This document shows, piece by piece, positions 41,633 to 55,143 of a stretch of DNA of 64,000 nucleotides. Source of the stretch: Mycoplasmopsis gallinacea. GTDB taxonomy: Bacteria > Bacillota_I > Bacilli_A > Mycoplasmatales > Metamycoplasmataceae. The notes under the pieces are model-generated. The model was not told the DNA's origin and made no database searches. It was given only the letters and a program-made list of their open reading frames with translations. The stretch covers positions 248,001 to 312,000 of the forward strand of contig NZ_CP047225.1 in NCBI RefSeq assembly GCF_012220205.1, given 5' to 3'. Made by a program: the position numbers and the translations under genes. Each line of letters opens with the position of its first letter. The first letter of the stretch is position 1.

Positions 41633-42177
41633 TTGTCGGTCTTGGCAATCCAGGTTCTCAATACAAATTCACTAGACATAATGCTGGTTTTTTAGCGGTA
41701 GATGAAATTGCTAAAAAATTAAATGTTAACTTTAAATCATCAAAGTTTAATGGTGAAATAGCAAAAAGCGATGACATTATTTTAGGTAAGCCTTCCACAT
41801 TTATGAACAAATCAGGTCTTTTTGTTTCTCAAGTGGCTAACTTTTATAAAATTCATCCTGATGATATTATGATTATTCATGACGAAAAAGACCTAGATTT
41901 AGGTAAAAGTGTCATTAAAGTTGGTGGAAGTGGTGGAAGCCACAATGGTGTAATTGATGTAATTACTCAACTTGGTTCAAGAGATTTTAAAAGATTAAAA
42001 ATTGGAATCAATTCACCTGAAAGAAAAGGTGAATTAAAAAACTTTGTTTTAGGAAACTTTACTGCAACTGAATTTACAATTCTCCAAGAAGTAATTCAAA
42101 AAGCAGCTGAAGCTTCAGTTTTATTCGGATTTACTGATATTCTCACAATAATGAATAAATATAATGCTAAAAAATAA
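41623..42177 (+). CDS. pth: Peptidyl-tRNA hydrolase
   Basis: 184 residues, standard for the family. It releases tRNA from stalled peptidyl-tRNA. Hallmarks: [21 protein letters not shown] at the start with the catalytic His (HNAGF), [22 protein letters not shown] (catalytic Asp region) and [20 protein letters not shown] lies just upstream of the ATG. The pth gene precedes tilS in many Firmicutes, and here the two overlap by 14 bases. Confidence 0.97.
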   Translation: [184 protein letters not shown]

Positions 42178-43042
42178 AAAATATTTACTTGCAGTTAGTG
42201 GTGGTCCCGATAGTATTTTTCTTCTTTATAAATATCGAAACAAAGATGTTGTTGTAGCTCATGTAAATTATCACCAAAGAGAAGATAGTAATAATGATGA
42301 AGTAATTGTTAAAAGGTATTGCACTTTGTGAAAAATACCTTTTTATTCATTGCAATTAAGCAAAAATGACCACATCAAAAATAACTTCCAAAACTGAGCA
42401 AGAATTCAGCGTTATGAATTTTTTAAGACTATTTGCAAGCAACAAAAGTGCGATTTAGTTCTAACAGCGCATCATAAAGATGATTTTATAGAAACTGCTC
42501 AGATGCAATTAGATAAAAAAAAATTCCGTTTTTTTTACGGAATTAAAAAAGAAAGCAAAGCTTTTGATTTAAACATCAATAGACCTTTTTTGTTTAAATA
42601 TTGAAAAAGATCTATTGAAGCAAAAGTTGAAAAATTAGGACTAGATTATGCAATTGATTATTCAAATGCTTCAAACAAATATACAAGGAATGCAATAAGA
42701 CTTAAAAACAAAAGTATTTGAAACAAAACTTTATTTTATTTAAAGATTAAACTACTTAATTTTTGAAATAGTTTTAAAGAAAGAAAGATTGCTAAAGCAT
42801 TTAAAAAATGACAAAAAAGCAACTTTAATCAAGATGCTTTTGCTTCGTTAAAACATAAAAATCACCTCATTTATGCTTTTGTAAATTCTCAAACACAAAA
42901 CATTAATTTATCAAGTGGAAAAATACAAAGCATTAAAGACTTCATACTTTCTAAAAAAAGAACAAGCAGTTATAAATTATCAAAAAGCACTTTTTTGGTG
43001 AAAAATAAAGGATTTTGCTTTTTTTTAGTAAAAAGTTTATAA
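42164..43042 (+). CDS. tilS: tRNA(Ile)-lysidine synthase
   Basis: 292 residues, with many TGA Trp codons. It converts C34 of tRNA-Ile (CAU) to lysidine. The N-type ATP-PPase loop LAVSGGPDSIFLLY (SGGxDS) is at residues 8-21, with the following VAHVNYHQRE and VLTAHHKDDFIET, the second family motif. It is much shorter than the E. coli enzyme, as in other mycoplasmas, where the C-terminal domains are reduced. It begins inside the end of pth and is followed by ftsH, the same order as in many Firmicutes. Confidence 0.94.
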
Positions 43043-43072
43043 TATTTTATATTTAAAATAGAAAGGAAAAGA

Positions 43073-45139
43073 ATGAAATTTAAATTAAATTGAATTAGAG
43101 TGCTAATGATCATTCTTATTTTAACTTTCGTTGGAATAATGATTTATATGATTGTTAACAAACTATTCACAACTACACCAGAAAAAATTAGTATTTCAGC
43201 TTTAGTAGATTATATTACTAACGCTGCAAAACAACCAAATGACAGTATATATTTTGAAAAAATAGAAGTAGATCCTTTTACTAATAAGTTTACCGGTGTG
43301 TTTGTTGATGGGCAAAAAACCATTAATTTCCTCGCGTATGGTAACTATAGAGATTTAGGTGTTGCTGGATATGAAAGTATACCTTCTGCTGCTTTTTCAT
43401 ACTTAAAAAATAATGAAGTAATTCAATCAGCAGGTCTTTCATCAGTTGGTGTTACTGAAGAAAACTGATTTGTTTCTTTCTTTGTAAGAGGTTTATTACC
43501 ACAAATTATTGTTTTATTATTATTCTACTTTATCATAAGATGATCATTAAGAGGAATGAGTGGTGGAGCTTCTGGATTTGGCGGACAAGACAAATCACCT
43601 GCACAATTGATTAAATCAGATAAAAAATTCAGTGATATTGCAGGTAATAAAGAACCAATTGAAGAAATTAAAGAAATAGTAGATTACTTAAAAAACCCTA
43701 AAAAATATGAAGCTAGTGGTGCAAGAATGCCTAGAGGTATCCTTTTAGGTGGTCCTCCAGGAACTGGTAAAACACTTCTTGCTAAAGCTACAGCTGGTGA
43801 AGCAAATGTACCGTTTTTCTTTGTTTCAGCTTCTAACTTTGTTGAGCTTTTTGTTGGTATGGGAGCCAAAAGGGTTAGACAAGTAATTGCTGAAGCTAGA
43901 AAAAATGCTCCTGCTATTGTTTTCATCGATGAGCTTGATGCTATTGGTAGAACAAGAGGTGGTGGAATTGGTGGTGGAAACGACGAACGTGAACAAACAC
44001 TTAACCAACTTCTTGTTGAAATGGATGGAATCAAAGAAAACTCAGGATTATTATTTATTGCTGCAACAAACAGAACAGACGTTTTAGATCCTGCTTTAAT
44101 TAGACCTGGACGTTTTGATAGAACAATTACTGTTGGACTTCCTGATGTTAAAGAGCGTGAAGAGATCTTAAAATTACATGCAAAAGGAAAAAGATTTGAA
44201 AGCGATGTTCACTTTAATAATGTTGCTAGAAGAACTCCTGGATTCTCAGGTGCTCAACTTGAAAATGTTATTAATGAAGCTGTACTTCTTTCTATTAGAG
44301 AAAAAACTAATTTAATTAGTCTTGCACAAATTGACGAAGCTATTGATAGAGTTATGTCTGGACCTGCTAAAAAATCTAGAACAATAACTAAAGAAGAATT
44401 AACACTTGTTGCTTATCATGAAGCTGGTCATGCTGTTGTTGGAATTAGAACACCAGGTGGAAACAAAGTTCAAAAAATTACAATTATTCCTCGTGGACAA
44501 GCAGGCGGATATAACTTAATGATGCCTGAAAATGAAAAATACAACTACACCAAACAAGAACTTTTAGCTTCTATAGCAAGTTTTATGGGTGGTAGAGCAG
44601 CTGAAGAAATCATTTATGGTGAAAAACACATCACAACAGGTGCTTCAGATGATATTAAAAAAGCCACAAATATAGCAAGAAGAATGGTTACTGAATTTGG
44701 TATGAGTGACCTTGGACCAATTAAATATATGGAAGAAGAAGGTAGTCCATTCCTTGGTAAAACATTGGCTCAAAACTCAGGTATTTCAAACCAAATTACC
44801 CACGAAATAGATATGGAAGTAAGAAAAATTATTTTCCAAGCTAAAGAAATTGCAACCAAAACAATTAATGAAAATAGAGAACTTTTAGAGTTAATCAAAA
44901 CCCTTTTATTAGAGCAAGAAACAATTATTGCTGAAGAAATTGATTACATTGCTAAAAACCTTAAATTACCACCTAAAAAAGAAGAGCAAATTAAAGTAGC
45001 TGAAGAACCATTTGATTTAGATGATTTATTAAATGAAAATAATTCTGAAGCTAAAGAAGTTCAAAACACAGATGTTGCTGAACAATTAAGTAAATCAAAT
45101 GAAGAAGTTGCTCAAGAAGAAAAAAGTGAATCTAATTAA
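43073..45139 (+). CDS. ftsH: ATP-dependent zinc metalloprotease FtsH
   Basis: 688 residues, a membrane-anchored AAA+ protease. It has a first transmembrane helix at about residues 9-30, an extracellular segment of about 120 residues, and a second helix around residues 140-160. The AAA+ module has Walker A GGPPGTGKT (about residue 225), Walker B IVFIDELDAIGR and the SRH with RPGRFDR. The protease zinc site is HEAGH (about residue 448). An acidic low-complexity tail ends the protein. The start at 43073 has AAAGGAAAAG upstream. A start further in (43100) would cut into the first membrane helix. Confidence 0.98.
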
Positions 45140-45146
45140 TCAAAAA

Positions 45147-45181
45147 ACAAATATGTCTTAAAGGCATATTTGTTTTTCTTT
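45147..45181 (+). terminator. ftsH terminator
   Basis: AAACAAATATG and CATATTTGTTT arms, with a T-rich tail, eight bases after the stop. Confidence 0.9.
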
Positions 45182-45307
45182 GAAAATTGAGCTAAGGGAA
45201 CAAAATTAAATGCCATCAGAGATACTTTTATGACTTTTTACATCTTCTAAAAATACTATATAATTAATAAATTAATTATAAAAAACACTTTAACTTAGGA
45301 GTGTAAT

Positions 45308-48300
45308 ATGTGAAGATTATTCAAAGAAGTTTTCAAATCGCTTATAAAGAATAAAGCAACAGTTGCAGGACTTACTATTTTGGTTTTCCTTTCATCTGCT
45401 ATTTTTACTCTTTTACACGATATGTCCAAATCAATGAAACAACAATACAAAAAGTATGATGAAATTTCAAATGGACACGAATTTACAGTAGATTTAAACT
45501 TGCCATTTAGCGGAAACATCTATAACAATGGATATTTTGTTAACGGTCTTACCCAAATTGAAGGAGGACCATTTTTTGGTAAAGGTTTAAATTATGTTGA
45601 GCCAAATTATCGTAAGATTTATGACTCAATCGATATAGAAGCGATTGAAACTCCATATGTTAAGATGGATAATTTTATTCAAAATGACAACTTCTTAAAA
45701 GATAAATATATTAAAAAATCAACTTTAACAGAACTTATTGAAAAAAATAATGTTGATCAATTTGTTATTTACAATTTTGAAAACCCAGAAAAAACCTTTA
45801 GATTAACTAAAGATTTTGAAACAGACCTTTTTGTTAAAAATGGTGAAGAATTTGTGAAATATGAAAAAAGATATACCTTACAAAGAAGTGATGTTTTCCA
45901 TCTTGATAAGGCATATAAATTAGAAGATATTGCATCTATTAGTTCTGAAAATGAAAGAACACCAATTCTTTCTCAAATGTCAACACTTTTTATTAACGTT
46001 AAAACTAAACAAGCAACATTTGATTATAACGTTGGTAAAAAATGAGATATAGAAGATAATGCTGTTAAAGTTAGTCCGGTTGATTATGTTGAAAAATTAG
46101 GTTTTTCAAAATATAATGACTCTAACTTTATTTTCAAGTTAGATAATACAAAATCACCTATTCTTATTTCGATAAGTGGGAATGAAAGCATTTCTGATTT
46201 TTATGAAAAAGAAATTAAACTTAATATCCCTTATTCAGATATTTTTAAAGAAGCTTCAGTTGATCATGATTCAATTGAAAAATATACACTTAGAAAAAAC
46301 ATTGACTTTTCACTTCCTGTTCAATGAGCAGTTAAAAAAGAAAACTTAGTGTATTGACAAAGAAAACACTATACAACAACTTATGATACACCCGAAGATA
46401 AGCGTAGATGAAATGGAACTTACGCTACTTTTATGGAAGGGATTGAAAAAGAAAATAATGGAAGCTTACCGCTATATTTTTCTGATTTTTCATATTGAAG
46501 TAAACAAACACTTTCATATAACATTAAATTCCATGAGGATGGAAGTGTAAACAATCAGAAAATTTTAAAATCAGAAAATAATAACATCATTTCATTTGAG
46601 GAAACTCAAAAAAATAAATTAACATTAGCTAATATGTCTGAGCAACCTCTCAACCCAAATATAGCTCAATTCAACTATAATTCATATATTTTAAGCGAAC
46701 CTAAAACAATAGCAGAAATTGACAATCTTAGCGCAAGAGCTCAAGATGTAAATTTCAACATTAATAATTGATACAAAGATATTATTAATGTGCAAAATGT
46801 GGATGAAAGAGTTAAGATCATTAAAGATGGTGCATTAAACATCACCAAAAAGAGTATTTACGATTATTTAGTTCAAAAAGTAAGCGAAGCAAATATTGGT
46901 AAACGTAAAACAATAACAGTTGATTCTGTAAATAACTTAGGGGAAAAATCTGTTTTCCACTTTATTGACACCGGAGATAAAGATAATAAAGTTGACGGAA
47001 TTAAACTAAATGTTGATAAATTAATCAACGAAGCAACTAATAAAACAGATCTTAATGAAATTTCCGTTGCATTAGATAATTACTTTATGATAAAAGAATT
47101 ACCACCTTTTATTGCTAAAGAAATTATCAGTAGTACTAGAGACAACGTTAACCCAGTTAATGAATACATCCTAGCTGACTTTGATTTTTATGATGTTAAA
47201 ATCATTGACCCTTCAAATAATGAAATTTCTATTTTGCACAATGCTAAAGTGTATAAATTAGCAAATTATATTGGTAAAAATGGATTACCAGAAGAAGCAT
47301 ATAACCAATTTAACGGTTATGGAGTTGCATGAACTTCATATGATACTTTATTCTTATTAAGAGCAATTTATAATCCAAACAATCCAGATCAAATTGATCA
47401 TTGAGAAAATGTAAATATTCCTAAAAAACAAATTAGTTCACTTACACATGAAGAACTTTATAGATATTTTGTTGATCATAATTTCACTTTAAGATACAAA
47501 TATTTAAATACGCAAGGATGGGTTGAAAAATTATCAGAATATCCAAATACTGTTTACATTCCTTTTGCATTTAGAGGTCCATTAATCGAAATTATTAATG
47601 AAGCTTTAAATCAAAACACATTAAGAAGTGGACTTGTAAACATTCAAAAATACTTATTTGAATCTGATTTAGTTAAAAAAGGTTTCTTAAGCAAAGAAGA
47701 AGTTTATACATTAATTGAATCAATTTCAACAGTTATTGATAAAAATAACTTTGCTAAGATTTTTAGTACTGGAAATATCAACTTAATTGTTATTCCTAAA
47801 ATGGCGCTTGATTTAGTTTATGAACTATCTCATTCTCCAAATGGTGATTATTTAACTAAAATTGTGACATCAATTTTAAGTAGAGTAAAACAACTTATTC
47901 TTGAACAAGGAAGTTTAGAAAACCAAAGAAATTACTTAATTGGTCAAGTTGAAAATCTTTATAAATTTATTGAAAAAATCAGTGGACAAAATGCTTCAAT
48001 GTTTATCCCGGTTGCTAAATTAGCTTATTTAGTTAAAGAACCAATTAAATTAATTGATAGTCTAATTGCAATTATCAATTCATTTAACTTTGAGGAATAT
48101 GGATCTAAATTAAAAAACTTCTTTGATAACGAATATGATAAAGAGCACCTTTTTAACGGAAAATCATACAAGAGAAAATTAAGTAGTGTTGAAATTATTT
48201 TATGAGCTATCGAAAGTTTTGATCAAAATGAACTTAAGAAATCAATTAACTCAATTTTAAATAACATTAATATTAATGTGATTTTAAATGCAGATGATCC

Positions 48301-51300
48301 AAATAGTTTACTTGCAAACTTTTTAACTAATTTACCTGCTTCAATTAAGGAGATTATTAAAAAAGCAAATGCTTATGAAAATGACCCTACAAAAGCGTTC
48401 TCTAACGTCATTGAACAACTTAAACTTTTAATTGACACAATTGATTTAAATATTGTTTCATCAAATCTTAGAGAAAAATTAACTGTTTCTCCATATGATG
48501 TTGAAAATGTACAAATTAATAACCTTACTAAAACAAAAGAAAAAACAATTAAATACTATGCTTTAGGTTCAATTAATAACATTGATATTTATTCAACAAT
48601 TATTAAATCAATTTTCAGTATGCCTGGTTCAGATAAGTATATCAAAACACGTATTATTGATATGTTTAACTTATCATCTAAAGGTGATAGCATTAGAATT
48701 GATGATAATACATATATTTCATTCCCGATTGAAGATCCAGATAAATTAGACTTTATTGATTTAGTTTCTGCTTTTATAAGTCCTGCAAGCAGACCTGCGG
48801 AAAATGCAGAACCTAATTCTTCTGAATCACCTGTTGCCAATACGCCAGCTAGTCCATCAACAAATAATACTTTAGAAAAAGTTAATTACTTTATTAATAA
48901 GTTTAAAAATGTAACTTCAATTGAATACAACAACCTTTCATCTAAAGATAGAGCTATTGCTCAACAATTCTTTAACCTTACAAAAGATCACACTTTAAGT
49001 GGTGATGCTAAAAACAAAGCATTTAGCGATTGACAAGCATTTGTTGATACATTTACCTACATTGATGATTTAAAAGAAATTCATAGTGATATGTCAATTG
49101 GTAATTTAATGAATTATTATGCTAACTTCTCTAATTATTTTGAAGTTAACTTCACTTGATCAATTCTTAATAAATTACTTAAAAAACTTACTAACAATTC
49201 ATATACACCTGGATTTTCTCCAATCAAAGATAGTCGTTTAATTCTTAAAAACTGAAGCAGTATTTTTATTAAAAATAAAGATATTAGTTACGAAAGAAGA
49301 ACTGCTTTTGCTAATAGATTATTAGCACTTGCGAATAAACAAAGTGTTTTAGATTCATTTAATAGCTTTAATCTTTTTGAAGGATCTGATCAAAATATTG
49401 CCAAGTATCAAAGCACAGGTTTTGGGGTTTCTCGTTCAATTGCAACTCCGCTTAAAATGCGTGATGAGTTTTTCGCTAAAGATGCAAGTGGGAAATATGT
49501 AAATGCTGATTTAAAAGAATTAGTCAGAGATTTCCCTGAATTTGAAAAATGAATTAAAGAAAATGAATTAAACATAACTAATGATTTTGCTTACATTGGT
49601 GTTTCACAAATGTACCAAAACTTTGGAGAAACTACAAAAATTGATAAATATGCTTTAAAATACAACAACATTTTATCTGTAATTATTGACAACTTCCTTA
49701 ATGGAGTAATGCAAAGAAGAGTAATTAAAGAAAAATTAAACACAATTGATTACATTTACAATAATGATTACTACACAGTATCAATTGAACATTTAGGTCT
49801 TAATAATCTTTTATTTAACTCATTATTGCTTAATAATACTCCGCAGTTTATTGTTTGATTATTAACTAACACAAACAACGTTGGAAATCAATCAATTTCA
49901 AATTTAGCTTTCCTTTTACTCCACAAAATCGTGAATTTTGAAGATTTAGTAAATAAAGGAGACGAAAAAATCTCTGAGTTTATTAATAGCTTTATCCAGC
50001 CTTCAGTAATTACACCTGTACTAGAAAATGATTTTACTTTTGCAATTGCAATTGATAATGATTATTTTGTAAACTTAACTGAGTTACCTGAATACAAAGA
50101 AGACAAAATGTCTGTTTTTGGAATTAACTTAGTTGATATTATGCTTAACGCAATGAACTCAATTACAGGTCTTCAAAGAGTTAATAATTTACTTGTATTT
50201 ACCCAAGCAAGTGCTTATGTTGCAAAAGTAAATTATGCTTGACTTAAACAAAACAACAAAGAAATTTATGCTGGATATTTACCTAAAGATCCGGTTGGAA
50301 TGGTACAGTTAATTGAAAATGTAGATAAAAAATACTTACTTGAAGTTGATGGAACTAAATTCTTAATTCTTGGTGATGATATTACTTATGATTATGTTTA
50401 TCCAGTAATTGATGAAAACAACTTGCAAGTAAGCACCAAAAACCAAGCTATTGTTTACTTAAATGATAAAGGGTTTGATAGAATTAGACAAAACTACCGT
50501 GGAAATGTGGTTAAAGAGTATTTAGTAGCTAAAACTAAACCGAATCAAGACCTTGATACAGTGATTAAAGAGACAAGAGAATATGTAAATCAAGCTGTTA
50601 ATGACCCTGCGAAACTTGAGAGGGTGTTTAGAAAAGATCAATTGGATCCAATTAACCCAGAAAGAAGCTTAAGAATTACAGTTGTAGCGGGAATTATTTC
50701 ATCAGTTACATATACTTCAAATATTTTAATTGGTATCTTAATTGCACTTGTTGGAATCTCAATTATCTTTATTATTAAACGTTATATTTCTAACAAAAAT
50801 AAAGTTATTGGTATTTTAGTGGCTCAAGGTTATACACCGCTTCAAATTTCAATTTCTATGACTGCTTTTGCTGTATTTTCAGTACTTATTGGTGGTGTAA
50901 TTGGTTACTTAACTGGATTTATGTTCCAAGCTTCAGCAATTAATATTTTAAGTAGCTATTGAACAGTTCCAATTACCACACTTAATTTCTCAATTGTTTC
51001 ATTTAGTGTCTCAATTATCGTGCCGCTAATTGGAATGTCGCTTCTTATTATTGCAATTTCACTTTACTCACTTAGATATAAATCAATTGATTTAATGAGT
51101 GGAATTGTTGATTTAAATATTGGTGAACTTCAAAACCAATATAAAAAATTATGAACCAAATCAAATATTAAAACTAAATTTCGTGCATCACTTGTATTTA
51201 ATAGTTTCTGAAAACTTGCTTCATTTGCAATTAGTATTATCTTAGCAAGTATTACAACTATCTTTGGTTTCGCAACCTTTGGAGTGTTTGAAAAATCAAT

Positions 51301-53377
51301 TGAAAAAACTTACAAAAACCGTAGTTATAACTACAAATTTGATTTAGAAACACCAACTAAAGAAGGGGGATTATTTAATCCTTACTATGTTCAACATTTA
51401 GATAATTCTTTATATACAACAATTGGTGATGTTAGTGAACTTAACTGATACCAAAGTGATTACTTTGCACCTGGATATTCAACTGCAGTTAACGCAAATG
51501 GCAAAAACGGTAATCCAACTATTTTTGATCCACATGTTATTTCGCAATTTTCAGTTAATGTTAAAATTGATTCTTCAGTAAGTATTGACCCATGAAAATT
51601 AGTTTATAACTCACTTCCAGACACTCAAAAATCTAAGATTCTTAAAATTAGAAACTTAGTTGGACATGCTCTTGAAAAAACTCAAGATTGAGTTGTTTAT
51701 GAAAAAGATAATCCAAATAAATATGACGTTGCAAAAACAAAACTTACCAAGAGAGATTTCTTCTACTACTTAGAAAATGAAAATAACCCATTAGAAAGTC
51801 AGTTCTTATACTTAAGATATGATCCAACAGAAGGTGATTATATTCACGATATTATCTCTACTTCAAGTCATAGAGATCAATACCGTCAATTCCTTGTGGA
51901 TGGATACAGAAAACTTTCACAACAAAACCAACAAAAAGAAAATAGTGGAACTAGAGTTTCAGATCTTGTAACTGATTTCTTTGTTGCATTTAACGGAATT
52001 TATTTTAATCCACTTAAAGATGAAACTTATTCATATGTAGCATCTAAATACAAAAAACAAAACATTAAGTTATATGGATATAAACAAAATTCATCACAAA
52101 TTAAATTAATTGATGATAATGACAATAACTTGCTTGATCTTGTTTATAAACAATGATATGAGCTTGAAAAAACAATTCCTTCTTCATTAACTAATGCTCA
52201 AAAAGCTGAATTACTTATGGAAAAAGAATTACCAATAGTAATTAATAAAGTTTCTGCTGACAAATTTGGACTAAAAGTTGGTTCTAAATTAAAACTTCCA
52301 GTTCTTAACAATGTTGAAAGATACACCGAAAAACTTAATGCAGAAATTTACAACCCAGTAGAAGAAAAAGTTATCACTGATGAAAATGTTGAAGAAGAAG
52401 TAGTGGAAGAAATTAAAGGATACAAATTCAAAGTTATAGGTATTAACCCAACATTTATTAATACTGAATTTATTATTCCTAAACCAATTGCGGATATAAT
52501 TACTGGACTTGCTTCACTTACAAAAACTCAAAACAACATTACATCTGAACCATTTAACGGTATCTTATCAAAAGATCAATTGCCTCAACAATTACTTTGA
52601 ACAACTGCACTTTACTCAATTTCAGGATACTCACCAGCTGCTGATACTTTAGATACTAACGGTATTTCATCAAATGTTATTTCTGATCTTTTTGACGGAT
52701 TATTTGCAACTCATTCAACAGTTGATAACTTACGTTCTGAAGGGCAAATGGCAAAACTTGGTTATACAGATGTAGAGATTGCTAAATTCTTAAATAAAGA
52801 CTTTGATCCTGAAACTCAATCAGTTAAAGAAAACTACTTAGAGATGAAAAAGTCAGCAGGAACTGCAATTAATAAATTTGCTAAGATTTTCGAAAATAAA
52901 TTATATGTAGCAACTGCTTCTTCAATTGACTCCAAAGAAATGGAAATTGGATTTACATTAACAATTGCTAAAACAGTGCAAATTATTGTTACATTAATTA
53001 CAATTATCAGTTTCATTGTTTCAATTGTTATTCTTATTATTATTTCAACAATCTTAATTAATGAAAATGAAAAGAACATAGCTATTTGATCTATCTTAGG
53101 ATACAATAACAAAGAGAAAATCTTTATGTTCTTTGGGATTTACATTCCATTTATTATCGGAGCTGTTCTTTTAGCTATGCCTATAGCAGTTGGGCTTATG
53201 GGTGTATTCTCGCAATTCTTAACTGTGGCAGCTTCTATCACAATACCTTTAACATTAACAATAGGAAACGTTGCATTAACAATAGCAACAGTATTTGGTG
53301 TGTTCTTAGTAACATCAATTATTTCTTGATTAAATATAAACAAAATTAAAGCTATTGATTTATTGAAAGGAAAATAA
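45308..53377 (+). CDS. Giant FtsX/MacB-like ABC transporter permease
   Basis: 2,689 residues in one frame when TGA is Trp. A single N-terminal membrane helix (about residues 17-37, ATVAGLTILVFLSSAIFTLL) is followed by a huge extracellular region to about residue 1790. Then come membrane segments near 1795-1900 (including SNILIGILIALVGISIIFII), another near 1965-1990, a second external region to about 2550, and C-terminal helices (TVQIIVTLITIISFIVSIVI and others). The last block, with Asn-Glu-Asn-Glu-Lys-Asn followed by ILGYNNKEK, is typical FtsX-like permease. RBS TAGGAG precedes the ATG. The stop overlaps the ATG of the cognate ATPase (TAATG). Such proteins are probably exporters or mechanotransmission machines; the substrate is unknown. 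Confidence 0.88.
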
Positions 53378-54339
53378 TGTTTTTAGACAAAATATTAAAA
53401 ATTTTCAAAAAGAAAGAAAAGACTTCTGAAAAAAATACTGATGAAGTTGTTATTTCTAAAAAAGATATTAAGGAAAAAATTACAAAGAAAAATGTATTTA
53501 ATTTTCTTGATTCCTCAGAAGGAACAAATAAAATAAGTGTTGACAGATCAATAGCTAAAAAATTAAGAAAAGCAGCTAATCAAAAAAGACCAAAAGATGA
53601 TCACATTGATTTAAAAAACAATGAAGGAAACATTATTGAAGTTAGAGATGTAAGTAAATATTATCTTTCAGGTAATACGGTTACTAGGGTTTTAAAAAAT
53701 GTTTCTATGGAGATTAAAAAAGGTGAATTCATTTTAATCTTTGGTAAGTCTGGAGGTGGTAAAAGTACACTTTTAAACCTTATTTCTGGGCTTGATAGAC
53801 CAAGTAAAGGAGATGTTATTGTTTGTGACACTAATCTCCCTTATTTATCTGATGTAAAGTTAACCTTATTTAGAAGAGAAAACGTAAGTTTCATATTCCA
53901 AAACTATAACTTACTTCAAAACCTTACAGGTTATGATAATGTTGAAACTGGTGCTTATTTACAAAAAAACAAAGACAAAAAACTTAATTTAGACGATTTA
54001 TTTAAAGAATTTGAAATGGAAGAAGTTAAAGATAAATATCCTTCTCAAATGTCAGGGGGACAACAACAACGTATTTCCATTCTTAGAGCTTTAGCTAAAA
54101 ATGCATCAATTATTTTTGCTGATGAACCTACTGGAGCTCTTGATTCAAATACTTCAAAAATTGTTTTATCTTACTTATTTGACATCAATAAAAAATATGG
54201 AACCACAATTGTTATGGTTACCCACGATCCTTCAATTGAATCAATTGCTGATAAAGTTGTTCGCGTAAAAGATGGAAAAATCACTGATATTAAAGTGAAC
54301 AAAAAACCAACACACCCTAAAGATATTGTGTGAGATTAA
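53377..54339 (+). CDS. LolD/MacB-like ABC transporter ATP-binding protein
   Basis: 320 residues (the TGA at 54331-54333 is Trp; the stop is TAA). The first about 85 residues are a lysine-rich extension not found in standard LolD. The NBD then has Walker A FGKSGGGKSTLLN, Q-loop FIFQNYNLLQNL, signature QMSGGQQQRISILRAL, Walker B IIFADEPTGALDSNT and H-loop VMVTHDPSI, all in LolD/MacB order. It overlaps the giant permease gene by one base and surely powers it. Confidence 0.95.
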
Positions 54340-54361
54340 TGTAACCTTTAATTATTAATTA

Positions 54362-54402
54362 ATAAACGAATATACCTTAAATATTGGTGTATTTGTTTTT
54401 TT
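54362..54402 (+). terminator. Terminator of the permease-ATPase operon
   Basis: ACGAATATACC and GGTGTATTTGT arms followed by eight T. Confidence 0.85.
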
Positions 54403-54551
54403 TCGCTTTTGAAAAGAGTGGCAATAAATGAAACATATATAAATACAAATTAATGATATTTTGTACTACTGTGTTAATTTAGACATATAAAAATAAAATA
54501 AAAATTTCATTATTTTTTGAAATTCGTTAACCTTAAATAACAATGTAAGAT

Positions 54552-54983
54552 ATGTCACCCAATATGTCACCCAATATGTCACCCAATATGTCACCCAATA
54601 TGTCACCCAATATGTCACCCAATATGTCACCCAATATGTCACCCAATATGTCACCCAATATGTCACCCAATATGTCACCCAATATGTCACCCAATATGTC
54701 ACCCAATATGTCACCCAATATGTCACCCAATATGTCACCCAATATGTCACCCAATATGTCACCCAATATGTCACCCAATATGTCACCCAATATGTCACCC
54801 AATATGTCACCCAATATGTCACCCAACATGGCCGCACAAATGGCCGCACAAATGGCCGCACAAATGGCCGCACAAATGGCCGCACAAATGGCCGCACAAA
54901 TGGCCGCACAAATGGCCGCACAAATGGCCGCACAAATGGCCGCACAAATGGCCGCACAAATGGCCGCACAAATGGCCGCACAA
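54552..54983. repeat. Tandem array: 23 x ATGTCACCCAAT then 13 x ATGGCCGCACAA
   Basis: 36 contiguous 12-bp units. The first block (54552-54827) is perfect except for the final base of its last unit (C for T). The second block (54828-54983) is perfect. Units are 42% and 58% GC in a genome near 28%. Because 12 is a multiple of three and neither unit contains a TAA or TAG, every frame on both strands is open. The plus frame reads MSPN repeated, then MAAQ repeated, then MAIKKHFVNRATLSYFLRN to TAA at 55041-55043 (163 residues). A stop lies just before the first ATG, and no good ribosome-binding site is seen, so coding is doubtful. Confidence 0.97.
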
Positions 54984-55143
54984 ATGGCTATCAAAAAGCA
55001 TTTTGTTAATCGCGCAACCTTAAGTTATTTTTTAAGAAATTAACTAAAAACTAATAATCTATAAATAAAAATATATGTTTTTATTTTAGAATATAAATAT
55101 AGAGAACGTTATTTTAGATGTTTTGCATATCCAAGAGGTTAAA

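Noticed and set aside
43684-44034. Antisense frame inside ftsH
   Set aside because: It is a shadow of the AAA+ domain.
54552-54983. CRISPR array
   Set aside because: The units are contiguous 12-mers without unique spacers, and no cas genes are nearby.
54466-55001. Several long open frames on both strands over the 12-bp arrays
   Set aside because: They are automatic: a 12-base repeat without TAA or TAG is open in all six frames. Only the plus MSPN/MAAQ frame is mentioned, and without confidence.
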